Under the pieces are notes generated by a model, which was given only the letters and a program-made list of their open reading frames with translations, was not told the origin of the DNA and did not search any database. 19,107 nt of DNA from JACKGS01 sp964448015 (lineage in GTDB: Bacteria > Patescibacteriota > Saccharimonadia > Saccharimonadales > UBA7683). The position numbers and the translations under genes are program-made. Of the stretch, positions 1 through 5,695 are shown one piece after another (position 1 is the first letter of the stretch; each line of letters starts with the position of its first letter). The stretch is from assembly GCA_964448015.1 (NCBI GenBank), contig CAYUUV010000018.1:1-19107 (forward strand). Direction: 5' to 3'.

Positions 1-77
1 TCATACGAGATTGTAGTTTTGAGATTGTAGTTTTGAGATTGTAGTTTTGAATCTTGTATCTGAGCTCTAAGCTCTAG
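1..77. repeat. Low-complexity tandem repeat inside tsaD (third insert)
   Basis: Three perfect tandem copies of a 14-bp unit (GAGATTGTAGTTTT, 7-20, 21-34, 35-48) are followed by related AT-rich sequence, including a GAGCTCTAAGCTCTAG run near 63-78. Because 14 is not a multiple of 3, successive copies are read in different frames. All three frames of the minus-strand unit lack stops, so the tsaD frame stays open. Confidence 0.85.
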
Positions 78-857
78 AAGTCCAGGGTCAATAGTCGTCA
101 CCTTCGGGGTGGGTAATTGGTAGACGCTGGCATCGCCGCTTTTGGCGAGGTTCGACAGGCTGATACCGCCAGGGTAGGGGAGGCCAAGTACTTTGGCGGC
201 TTTGTCAAAGGCTTCGCCCACGGCATCGTCGCCCGTCCGGCCAATAACCCGCCAGTTATTGTGATCTGTACCGTACATCAATTGTGTGTGGCCACCACTG
301 ACAATCAGCGCTAATGCCGGGAATTCCGGTGCTGCAGTTGGTAGTTGGTAGTTGGTAGTTTGTAGTTTTGGATTTTGTGCTTGTGTTTTGGTGCTTGCCG
401 ACTCCTGTTGGTCGGTGATCCAGTTGGCATAGACATGTCCTAAAATGTGATGCACTGGAATCAGTGGCTTATTGAGGCTCCAGGCCAGTGTTCGTGCAGT
501 TAAAACGCCGATCAGAAGTGAACCAGAAAGGCCTGGCCCCTGGGTTACAGCAATGGCATCAATCTGCGACCAATGGGCGTTAGTGGGGAGTGAATAGGTG
601 GTAGTGGGTAGTTTTTCCTCACCACTACTCACTATCCACTCCTCACTTGTCTTACCAAAGGCTTCTTCTAAAGCTTGCGTGACTACTGGTAACATTACTT
701 CAATGTGACTTCGCGCGGCCACCTCTGGTACCACGCCGCCAAAGGCTTTGTGCAGATCGATTTGCGAATTCACCACCAGTGAATGCAGTGTTCGGCCATC
801 TTCAACGACTGCTACCGATGTTTCATCGCAACTTGTTTCTATTGCTAGAATTTTCAT
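1..857 (-). CDS. tsaD: tRNA N6-adenosine threonylcarbamoyltransferase TsaD, partial (3' end beyond window)
   Basis: This is the catalytic subunit for the universal t6A modification at A37 of ANN-decoding tRNAs; it transfers threonylcarbamoyl from threonylcarbamoyl-AMP. I translated the minus strand from ATG at 857. The reading frame is open for 285 codons to the left edge, so the C-terminal part is missing. Family hallmarks are an N-terminal MKILAIETSCDETSVAV, FGGVVPEVAAR, VTQGPGLSGSLLIGV (about 104-118), the metal-binding HHILGH (136-141), VSGGHTQL (about 186-193), and GEAFDKAAKVLGLPYPGG. The order matches TsaD, but three stretches have no counterpart in typical family members: about residues 69-98, 149-176 and 261-285, encoded by low-complexity repeat DNA (separate entries). 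Translation is probably leaderless, because a TATACT box ends 6 nt upstream of the ATG. The gene is divergent from the 904 gene. Identity is very secure; whether the 3' end is intact cannot be seen. Confidence 0.95.
   Translation of the reverse strand, partial: MKILAIETSCDETSVAVVEDGRTLHSLVVNSQIDLHKAFGGVVPEVAARSHIEVMLPVVTQALEEAFGKTSEEWIVSSGEEKLPTTTYSLPTNAHWSQIDAIAVTQGPGLSGSLLIGVLTARTLAWSLNKPLIPVHHILGHVYANWITDQQESASTKTQAQNPKLQTTNYQLPTAAPEFPALALIVSGGHTQLMYGTDHNNWRVIGRTGDDAVGEAFDKAAKVLGLPYPGGISLSNLAKSGDASVYQLPTPKVTTIDPGLLELRAQIQDSKLQSQNYNLKTTISY
330..413. repeat. Low-complexity repeat inside tsaD (second insert)
   Basis: Repeated TTGGTAG/TAGTTGG heptads near 337-362 are followed by a TTTTGGATTTTGTGCTTG-like stretch. 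The reverse complement resembles the intergenic repeat between groES and groEL (CAAGCACCAA, then AATCC). It encodes about 28 extra residues rich in Q, T, N and A, between the HHILGH metal site and the PEFPALALIVSGGH segment of TsaD. Confidence 0.8.
564..653. repeat. Low-complexity repeat inside tsaD (first insert)
   Basis: The segment contains GTGGTAGTGGGTAG-type and ACCACTACTCACTATCC-type runs that are partly inverted relative to each other. It encodes about 30 extra residues between the LEEAFG helix and IDAIAVTQGPG of TsaD, where typical family members have only a short linker. Confidence 0.75.
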
Positions 858-863
858 TCCACC

Positions 864-869
864 AGTATA
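864..869 (-). promoter_or_regulatory. -10 box of tsaD (leaderless)
   Basis: TATACT on the minus strand (869 to 864) lies 6 nt before the tsaD ATG at 857, so transcription should begin at or next to the A of the start codon. No good -35 is visible. Inference from spacing only. Confidence 0.5.
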
Positions 870-885
870 CAAGAAATACCGTTTC

Positions 886-894
886 TGGTACCAT
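886..894 (+). promoter_or_regulatory. Extended -10 promoter of the 904 gene
   Basis: TGGTACCAT (TG-N-TACCAT) ends 9 nt before the ATG at 904. The same nine bases occur before the Mur ligase gene at 1499-1507. No convincing -35 is present, and there is no Shine-Dalgarno before the ATG. This fits an extended -10 promoter giving a leaderless mRNA. Confidence 0.5.
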
Positions 895-903
895 GCAACA
901 ATT

Positions 904-1497
904 ATGAGCGAGATACCAAACAAGCGTTTTGGCGAAACTGCCAGTGCTGATCTTGAAGCAGCTGTGCTGCGCTTGATTGAAGGATATGCCCTTGAGCCGC
1001 GGGGTGAGCAGCAGTTTTCAACCGAATCTGGCACTTTGTTGTGGCTACGCTTTCAAGAAGGCTGTTTAACAGATCTTATAACCGAAATTGCACATTCGAA
1101 TGCACAACTGAGAACGGTGATTAATCTGCAAGCGGGGGATGCAGGCTATGCCGCCATCGAAACGACTACTTTGCGTGATGATCACACCACTAGTGAGCAG
1201 AGTGCCTACACGGCTGCGATACATGTTGCTGCCCCAGATTGGCTCAACCATACGCAATATGTTCAGATAACCGATGTGCTAGATGAAGTAAAAACCTATA
1301 CTGACGGTGAGGTGTCTGACCGCGAGCTTGATCAGATTCTTCAACAAGAGCTGCAATATGGCGGTGAACCCCTGTTTGCCGAGGCAAGATTTGCACGCAT
1401 GAAGCGTATCGCCGGTTTTGTGCTCACGCATTCGATGCATCTGGACGCAAACTTTACCATGCTTCCAGCGGTGATCGAAATAAAACGAATGATTTAA
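904..1497 (+). CDS. Conserved-looking hypothetical protein (197 aa)
   Basis: I do not recognise this protein. The frame is open from 748, but that upstream part overlaps tsaD and its promoter. ATG 904 is chosen because an extended -10 (TGGTACCAT) lies 9 nt upstream and the protein then begins MSEIPNKRFGE. It is soluble and acidic, with no signal peptide or membrane segment. The N-terminal 40 residues look helical, and the middle (about 60-130) alternates polar and hydrophobic residues as in a mixed alpha/beta fold. It sits between divergent tsaD and the co-directional Mur ligase gene, with 16 nt between its stop and the next ATG, so the two could be co-transcribed, although the Mur ligase gene has its own promoter-like box. 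Real gene likely; function unknown. Confidence 0.7.
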   Translation: MSEIPNKRFGETASADLEAAVLRLIEGYALEPRGEQQFSTESGTLLWLRFQEGCLTDLITEIAHSNAQLRTVINLQAGDAGYAAIETTTLRDDHTTSEQSAYTAAIHVAAPDWLNHTQYVQITDVLDEVKTYTDGEVSDRELDQILQQELQYGGEPLFAEARFARMKRIAGFVLTHSMHLDANFTMLPAVIEIKRMI

Positions 1498-1498
1498 G

Positions 1499-1507
1499 TG
1501 GTACCAT
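1499..1507 (+). promoter_or_regulatory. Extended -10 promoter of the Mur ligase gene
   Basis: TGGTACCAT is identical to the box at 886-894 and ends 6 nt before ATG 1514. No Shine-Dalgarno is present. It suggests a leaderless transcript independent of the upstream gene. Confidence 0.45.
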
Positions 1508-1513
1508 AGAGAC

Positions 1514-2794
1514 ATGGTAAAACGTGTCAAAACAATTGCGAGAAGTGTTTTAAAGGGTAGGATTCTTCGGACGCTTGAAGATGAATACCGGTTGGCTCGT
1601 GCAAGCTACGCCAACGCACGTTTTCATTGGCCGGCTCAGGGCATGCGGGTCATTATGATTACCGGTACCAATGGTAAAACAACCACGGCACACTTTCTGT
1701 TTTCAATACTACGCCAAGCAGGTTATAGCGTGGGGCTCAGTTCTACAGCAGAATTCAGAATTAACGAACGTGTTCAGGTGAACGACACCAATATGACGGT
1801 GGTTGATCCGGTCAAATTACGTCAGCAGTTGGCCGAGTTTAAGGCCGCGGGGGTAGACTTTGTTATTTTAGAAGCAACCAGTCAGGCGCTCGACCAGCAC
1901 CGGTTATACGGTATTCCGTGCGAGGTTGCTATTTTTACCAATCTGACACAAGACCATCTTGATTACCACAAAACAATGGAAAAATATGCTGCTGCTAAGG
2001 CGCAATTATGGGATCTCACCCCTAAAATTTCGGTGTTAAACCTTGATGACGAGTGGTTTAGCTACTTCAAAAAACGAGCTACGGGCAAAATCTTCACCTA
2101 TGGGTTGTACAAAGCGAACGTCAGCGTCAGTGGTTATAAAGTGGTGGGCAGTCGGGCACAGTTCACGCTTGGTCTGAAAGACGGCCGATCGGTGATTTCA
2201 CTGCACCTACCTGGTAAATACAATGCCTATAACGCCGCCGCTGCCGCAACTGCTGCAGAGGCACTTGGCGTCAAGGGTGAAGATATAGAGCAGGGGATTG
2301 AGGCGCTTCAGACGCTTTCTGGGCGTCTACAAGAAGTTTCTACAGATAAACCCTATAAGGTGCTGATAGATTACGCGCACACGCCTGACGGGCTGAGAAA
2401 GGTGCTGTTGGCGGTTCGTGAGCTGACCAAGGGTGACGTATGGCTGGTATTTGGGGCCTGCGGTGACCGTGACAAGGGGAAACGACCTCAAATGGGTGAA
2501 ATTGCCGCCCGCTTAGCCGATAAAATTATCGTGACTGATGAAGAATCATATTCTGAAGACCCGGCCGAAATTCGTTCTGCGGTAATAACAGGGGTGGTAT
2601 CGGTGAAAAATGCACAGAAGAAGTTGACGGAGATTCCCGATCGCAAAGCGGCCATCGAGCACGCCTTGTTCAGTGCCAAGCGCGGTGACACCATTTTAAT
2701 TACCGGCCTCGGCCACGAACAGTTCCGGGTAGAAAACGGCACAAAGATCGCCTGGAACGACGCTGACGTCGTAAAAAGTATTGTTTCACAATAG
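1514..2794 (+). CDS. MurE-like Mur ligase (UDP-N-acetylmuramyl peptide ligase family)
   Basis: This is an ATP-dependent amide ligase of the Mur family, acting in the cytoplasm on peptidoglycan precursors. Visible motifs are the P-loop TGTNGKTTT (50-58), the NLTQDHLDYH motif (143-152), a likely carbamylated lysine near KAQLW (162), the SGRLQEV hinge (269-275), DYAHTPDGL (286-294) and FGACGDRDKGKRPQMG (313-328). At 426 aa it is shorter than typical MurE (about 490). The P-loop begins at residue 50, so most of the UDP-binding N-terminal domain is missing. The DNPR/DNPA motif that selects the added amino acid is replaced by TDEESYSEDP (341-350). MurE is the closest family, but the added residue cannot be predicted. 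It could instead be a MurE paralogue with another peptide or amino-acid substrate. Confidence 0.85.
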   Translation: MVKRVKTIARSVLKGRILRTLEDEYRLARASYANARFHWPAQGMRVIMITGTNGKTTTAHFLFSILRQAGYSVGLSSTAEFRINERVQVNDTNMTVVDPVKLRQQLAEFKAAGVDFVILEATSQALDQHRLYGIPCEVAIFTNLTQDHLDYHKTMEKYAAAKAQLWDLTPKISVLNLDDEWFSYFKKRATGKIFTYGLYKANVSVSGYKVVGSRAQFTLGLKDGRSVISLHLPGKYNAYNAAAAATAAEALGVKGEDIEQGIEALQTLSGRLQEVSTDKPYKVLIDYAHTPDGLRKVLLAVRELTKGDVWLVFGACGDRDKGKRPQMGEIAARLADKIIVTDEESYSEDPAEIRSAVITGVVSVKNAQKKLTEIPDRKAAIEHALFSAKRGDTILITGLGHEQFRVENGTKIAWNDADVVKSIVSQ

Positions 2795-2796
2795 TA

Positions 2797-2825
2797 TTGC
2801 AAAATTAGCATAACTATGATACAAT
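2797..2825 (+). promoter_or_regulatory. Promoter of the 2833 gene
   Basis: TTGCAA (2797-2802), a 17-nt spacer and TACAAT (2820-2825) with an upstream TGA giving an extended -10. ATG 2833 begins 7 nt after the -10 box, so the mRNA should be leaderless. Confidence 0.65.
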
Positions 2826-2832
2826 ATTGCAG

Positions 2833-3921
2833 ATGAAAGAACATCTTTCTAGTTCTAGTAATACGGTACAGCACGAACTCTTCCCTGAAGAGGGTGCTGA
2901 ATATGAGCTGCTAGTTGGTCATGACCGAACTGACGGTTCGTTCAAATCGACCGAACAACTACAAACCGAATATATTGAGCTAACTGATGAACTTGTGCGC
3001 CAGATGACTGAAGGTGTAGCAGTGGTAGACCCGCAAACTGGGGAACGGGTAGTTCGAAGACCCGACGTTGTGATTTGGCTTGATAAGTCAGCCCGGCCAG
3101 TCGAGTGGCTCACTCGTAATCTGTGGGATACACTGGCGGCAGATTCAGAGACTGGCGAAGTCCCACCGATGCCCAAGTCGCGGTTTGTGAATATCGACCG
3201 CGAACAATGGGTCAATACGGTTGATCCTTCTGGTACCGGTAAAATGGAGATTGATTTAGTTGACCAAAGTGTGGTCCGGAGTTTACGTTCCATTTTTGTT
3301 GAACCAAAATATAAACAGGTATTAGATGAAACAATTGAGGCGGCCCCTGCAGAGTTAGACGGGAAAACAATACTCATCATTGATGAAGTGAAGTCGTCAG
3401 GCCGGACACTTGATATTGCAAAGAAGTTTTTTGAGCGGGCCTTCCCCACCACAGCGGTTGCAACCTCACACTGGATGAAGGGGATCGTGACAGTAGGTGA
3501 CAGACGATCTGGCGAGGCTCAGGGTAACGCCGACCTTCCAGTTTGGTATAAAGAGGATTCGGCCTTTGGTAGGGGTGTCGGCAACCGTGACGAGCGTCAG
3601 TCACAGCTTTCACCGAGTCGTACCCAGCGGCTTGGCGGTTGGTTCTTGAGTACGGCCTTACCCAAACAAGAGGTGACGCGGGAAACATCTGCGGGTGAAA
3701 AGCAGACTGGAAAGGTTATTGATCCAATCTCAACCCGATTGCGCGTTGAACTGCGTCAATTGGCAGAAGATGCCCATGACGGTAGAGTTTTGGTTGTTCC
3801 TTCAATGATGCGTGATTCTGATGACTATGACAGACGAGTAGAAAAGCTGAATCATGGCATGACAATGGAAGAATACATACAAAAAAAGCGTGCTCTTGCA
3901 CGCGGTGATACTTCAAACTAG
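2833..3921 (+). CDS. Phosphoribosyltransferase-like protein (362 aa)
   Basis: The start at ATG 2833 is set by a promoter whose -10 ends 7 nt upstream; the TTG at 2827 would lie before the expected transcription start. Residues 179-193 (TILIIDEVKSSGRTL) match the PRPP-binding loop pattern of type I phosphoribosyltransferases (four hydrophobic residues, two acidic, then T/SG-T). An earlier strand, VVIWLDKSARP (79-89), resembles the start of that fold. The protein is longer than simple salvage phosphoribosyltransferases (about 180-240 aa), with a polar C-terminal third (about 225-362) rich in Arg, Glu and Gln that I cannot assign. No membrane segments are visible. Substrate unknown; it could be a regulatory or accessory PRTase-fold protein rather than a salvage enzyme. 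The gene ends just before two large hairpins. Confidence 0.65.
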   Translation: MKEHLSSSSNTVQHELFPEEGAEYELLVGHDRTDGSFKSTEQLQTEYIELTDELVRQMTEGVAVVDPQTGERVVRRPDVVIWLDKSARPVEWLTRNLWDTLAADSETGEVPPMPKSRFVNIDREQWVNTVDPSGTGKMEIDLVDQSVVRSLRSIFVEPKYKQVLDETIEAAPAELDGKTILIIDEVKSSGRTLDIAKKFFERAFPTTAVATSHWMKGIVTVGDRRSGEAQGNADLPVWYKEDSAFGRGVGNRDERQSQLSPSRTQRLGGWFLSTALPKQEVTRETSAGEKQTGKVIDPISTRLRVELRQLAEDAHDGRVLVVPSMMRDSDDYDRRVEKLNHGMTMEEYIQKKRALARGDTSN

Positions 3922-3927
3922 GTAAAC

Positions 3928-3997
3928 GGGGGCGGGTGCAATGGGGAAGGGTGACGATTGCTCGTCATTCTTTCTTAAATTGCACACCGCCGCCCCC
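3928..3997 (+). ncRNA. Long GC-capped hairpin, possible structured RNA
   Basis: About 30 near-continuous base pairs closed by a TTGC tetraloop (3958-3961). GGGGGCGG (3928-3935) pairs with CCGCCCCC (3990-3997), GTGCAAT (3936-3942) with ATTGCAC (3979-3985), and TGACGA (3952-3957) with TCGTCA (3962-3967). Between these, 3943-3951 pairs with 3968-3976, using five G-U pairs that form only in plus-strand RNA; on the minus strand they would be A-C mismatches. It lies 6 nt after the stop of the phosphoribosyltransferase-like gene and has no U-run, so it is not a standard terminator. Role unknown. Confidence 0.55.
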
Positions 3998-4042
3998 AGG
4001 AGGGGAGCATGTGACGTCGTTGTCACTGCTCGCCCTCCTGGG
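3995..4042. other. Second hairpin overlapping the first
   Basis: CCCAGGAGGG (3995-4004) pairs with CCCTCCTGGG (4033-4042), GAGCA (4005-4009) with TGCTC (4027-4031) and GTGAC (4011-4015) with GTCAC (4022-4026). Its first three bases are also the end of the preceding hairpin, so the two helices compete at their junction. On the minus strand it lies 13 nt after the stop of the 4055-4456 gene and could protect or terminate that transcript, although no U-run follows. Confidence 0.55.
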
Positions 4043-4054
4043 ATCAATCCTCAC

Positions 4055-4456
4055 TCACGCATCGCTGCTGAGACCTCTCGTGTTGATGCTCACTCCACTG
4101 CTGGAGTCAGCACTGACGGCCATGGCCGTCTTGAGATCGCAGTGCTCGGTGTAGCACTCGAGCTCCTCGGCACTGAGCTCCTGGATCTTGGCATTGACTG
4201 CCGTGATCCAGGCTGCGGCCGTGGTCTCGGTTGGGGCTGTGTTGCTGATGATCAGCAACACCTTGCCGTCATCTCCCTCCTGTGCTCGGAAGACCCCCAG
4301 GATACCCTGGAGGGCGGTTTCGTCGCACTGCTTCTCGAGGAACGAGAAGAAGCTGCTTGTCGCCTCGGTGTCGAAGTCGAGCTTGACCCGAGCGGTGCCC
4401 GCTCGCCCAACGGTGATGCCGGCATTCCTTACATTGAACTGGCTGTGAAGTGACAT
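4055..4456 (-). CDS. GC-rich orphan gene, unknown function (133 aa)
   Basis: The minus-strand frame runs from ATG 4456 with GGGAGG 3 nt upstream, a short spacing, and a consensus-like promoter (TTGACA-17-TACTGT). Codons strongly favour G or C in the third position (GTC AAG CTC GAC TTC GAC ACC GAG), unlike flanking genes. This supports the frame and suggests a different origin or expression class. The product is soluble, with a predicted mix of strands and helices and cysteines near residues 54, 108 and 113; no family is recognised. The middle (GKVLLIISNTAPTETTAAAWITAV) reads as a strand followed by a helix. It stands alone between the divergent 4569 gene and the two hairpins. The DGQR/ParB-like gene at 12031 shares its GC-rich codon style. 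Confidence 0.65.
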   Translation of the reverse strand: MSLHSQFNVRNAGITVGRAGTARVKLDFDTEATSSFFSFLEKQCDETALQGILGVFRAQEGDDGKVLLIISNTAPTETTAAAWITAVNAKIQELSAEELECYTEHCDLKTAMAVSADSSSGVSINTRGLSSDA

Positions 4457-4493
4457 GATCCTCCCAGATCATTTGTTCGGATTGAACTTTTCT

Positions 4494-4522
4494 ACAGTAC
4501 TACCGTTGACAAAAAATGTCAA
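4494..4522 (-). promoter_or_regulatory. Promoter of the GC-rich gene, with palindromic -35 region
   Basis: On the minus strand, TTGACA (4522-4517), a 17-nt spacer and TACTGT (4499-4494). The -35 is one arm of a perfect inverted repeat, TTGACA-AAAAA-TGTCAA (4506-4522), which could be a regulator site placed between two divergent genes. Confidence 0.55.
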
Positions 4523-4530
4523 ATATTTTA

Positions 4531-4559
4531 TTGACTATCTCAGTAGGATGCAGTATAAT
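4531..4559 (+). promoter_or_regulatory. Promoter of the 4569 gene
   Basis: TTGACT (4531-4536), a 17-nt spacer and perfect TATAAT (4554-4559). ATG 4569 begins 9 nt after the -10, so the transcript is essentially leaderless. This rules out the in-frame ATG at 4455, which lies upstream of the promoter. Confidence 0.8.
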
Positions 4560-4568
4560 ACGCTACAT

Positions 4569-5144
4569 ATGGTGGACAGATATCCAGACGAACCACACGG
4601 AGAGGGCAGTGAGCCCTTTTTTGCTGACTTTGAATTTCAGAGGCAATGGGGTCGTATGGAAAAGCTGGCCGTGGCACATTCCTTTCTGGCGCGCGCCTTT
4701 GATCTCGACAAAAAGTTAACCGAGAGCGGGGTCACGAAAAAGTTTGTAAGTAGAAGTACGGGTGATGTCGCTGGCGGACGATATCCGTTTTTTCATCTGC
4801 GCGTTAAGTTGAAGCCCAAAAATCGGGTGGATACCGATATTTTGGTTGCGGCACTCCGGTTTCCTTCTACTATTGGTTTTCATGAAGTTACAGCCGACAA
4901 GCTCTATGTTGCGTACGAAGACGCTGAAGGCGAACATCTGTTTTATCTTTCTGCAGACCAGTATTCTCGACTCGATCCCCACCGTGCTTTTAGGCAGCCT
5001 GGAGAAGGCTCAGTTTTTCCGCCTGATCCTGATGGACTGAGTGCAGTAACCGACATGGAACTGCTAGCTCTAGAGTCAATTTTAGGGGTAGAATCAGTTT
5101 TTGAGCCTGATTTACAACAAAACAAACCCGATATTACTGCGTAA
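4569..5144 (+). CDS. Hypothetical protein (191 aa)
   Basis: The start is fixed by a strong promoter 9 nt upstream; the frame upstream of it is open by chance. The product (MVDRYPDEPHGEGSEPFF...) is acidic and soluble, with an early helical stretch (about 25-50) and a central alternating segment, FFHLRVKLKPKNRVDTDILVAA, that looks like beta strands. No catalytic motif, signal peptide or transmembrane segment is visible, and I do not recognise the family. Its 3' end carries the probable groES promoter, and its stop is 1 nt from the CIRCE element, so its transcription may be coupled to, or end at, the CIRCE hairpin plus T-run. Confidence 0.7.
   Translation: MVDRYPDEPHGEGSEPFFADFEFQRQWGRMEKLAVAHSFLARAFDLDKKLTESGVTKKFVSRSTGDVAGGRYPFFHLRVKLKPKNRVDTDILVAALRFPSTIGFHEVTADKLYVAYEDAEGEHLFYLSADQYSRLDPHRAFRQPGEGSVFPPDPDGLSAVTDMELLALESILGVESVFEPDLQQNKPDITA
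5111..5137 (+). promoter_or_regulatory. Probable groESL promoter
   Basis: TTTACA (5111-5116), a 15-nt spacer and TATTAC (5132-5137), inside the 3' end of the 4569 gene. It would place the transcription start near 5144, so CIRCE would lie at the very start of the mRNA, as is usual for HrcA-controlled operons. The spacer is short and the assignment is tentative. Confidence 0.35.
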
Positions 5145-5145
5145 A

Positions 5146-5172
5146 TTAGCACTGAGCACTTGCGAGTGCTAA
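5146..5172 (+). promoter_or_regulatory. CIRCE element (HrcA operator)
   Basis: TTAGCACTG, 9 nt, GAGTGCTAA: this matches the CIRCE consensus TTAGCACTC-N9-GAGTGCTAA at all but one position, upstream of groES. It implies heat-shock control by HrcA. The right arm runs directly into a T-run (5173-5178), so as RNA it also resembles an intrinsic terminator for the gene just upstream. Confidence 0.93.
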
Positions 5173-5179
5173 TTTTTTA

Positions 5180-5200
5180 CGGTACTATCTTAGAGTACCG
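5180..5200 (+). promoter_or_regulatory. Hairpin in the groESL leader
   Basis: CGGTACT (5180-5186) and AGTACCG (5194-5200) are perfect 7-bp arms around a 7-nt loop, directly after the CIRCE T-run. The remaining leader (5205-5250) is AT-rich, repeat-like AATTG text containing a GAGAAT/ATTCTC inverted pair. Role unknown; possibly mRNA stability. Confidence 0.4.
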
Positions 5201-5267
5201 ATTATTGAGGTCATAATTGAAAATTGTAAATTGAGAATTGCTCATTCTCGACTGAAAGGAGGGTGTT

Positions 5268-5534
5268 ATGAGTACACCGCTAAAACCACTGGGAGATAGA
5301 ATCGTGGCTGTTACCGAAGAGGCTAAAAATCAAACCGCCTCAGGCTTTTATCTGCCCGATAATGCAAAAGAAAAGTCGAAGGTTGCCAAGGTTGTGGCAG
5401 TTGGCAGTGATGCAAAAGCCATTAAGGTTGCTGATAAAATTATCTACAAAGAATATTCTACAACAGAGGTGAAGATCGACGGTACCGAGTACATTATTGT
5501 GAAAGAAGAAGACATTCTTGCTACGCTGGCGTAG
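5268..5534 (+). CDS. groES: Co-chaperonin GroES (Hsp10)
   Basis: This is the heptameric lid of the GroEL chaperonin. At 88 aa it is slightly short for the family (about 95). It starts MSTPLKPLGDRIVA, with the usual LGDRI motif, followed by a mobile-loop region (QTASGFYLPDNAKEKS), VVAVG and DKIIYKEYSTTEVKIDGTEYIIVKEEDILATL at the C terminus. A strong Shine-Dalgarno (AAGGAGGG) lies just before ATG. It is the first gene of the CIRCE-controlled groES-groEL operon; the groEL start is 161 nt downstream. The gene appears intact. Confidence 0.96.
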   Translation: MSTPLKPLGDRIVAVTEEAKNQTASGFYLPDNAKEKSKVAKVVAVGSDAKAIKVADKIIYKEYSTTEVKIDGTEYIIVKEEDILATLA

Positions 5535-5695
5535 CAGCTGGGCAAACCCTAAGCACCAAGCACCAAATCCTAAATAAATAACAATTACAAAAATTCAAAT
5601 AACAAAACGCTTCGATCATTTGGACATTGAGATTTTGCGACTGTTTAGAGTTTAGGATTTAGAAATTAGAATTTAAAACGACGAAGGAGTGATGT
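5535..5695. repeat. Dispersed low-complexity repeat between groES and groEL
   Basis: An AT-rich spacer with AAGCACCAAGCACCAA, then AAATCCTAAA (5565-5574), whose exact inverted copy TTTAGGATTT lies at 5651-5660, enclosing a 76-nt interior. A run of TTTAGAGTTTAGGATTTAG-like text follows. The start resembles the second repeat inside tsaD. The end carries the groEL Shine-Dalgarno (GAAGGAG). No ORF or promoter is evident. Confidence 0.7.

Noticed and set aside
2488..2874. Minus-strand ORF over the end of the Mur ligase gene, and similar ORFs opposite groEL
   Set aside because: They overlap clearly recognisable genes and have no family features.
3936..4453. Plus-strand ORFs across the hairpins and opposite the GC-rich gene
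   Set aside because: They run through stable hairpins and mirror the biased minus-strand codons. No promoter or ribosome-binding site fits them.
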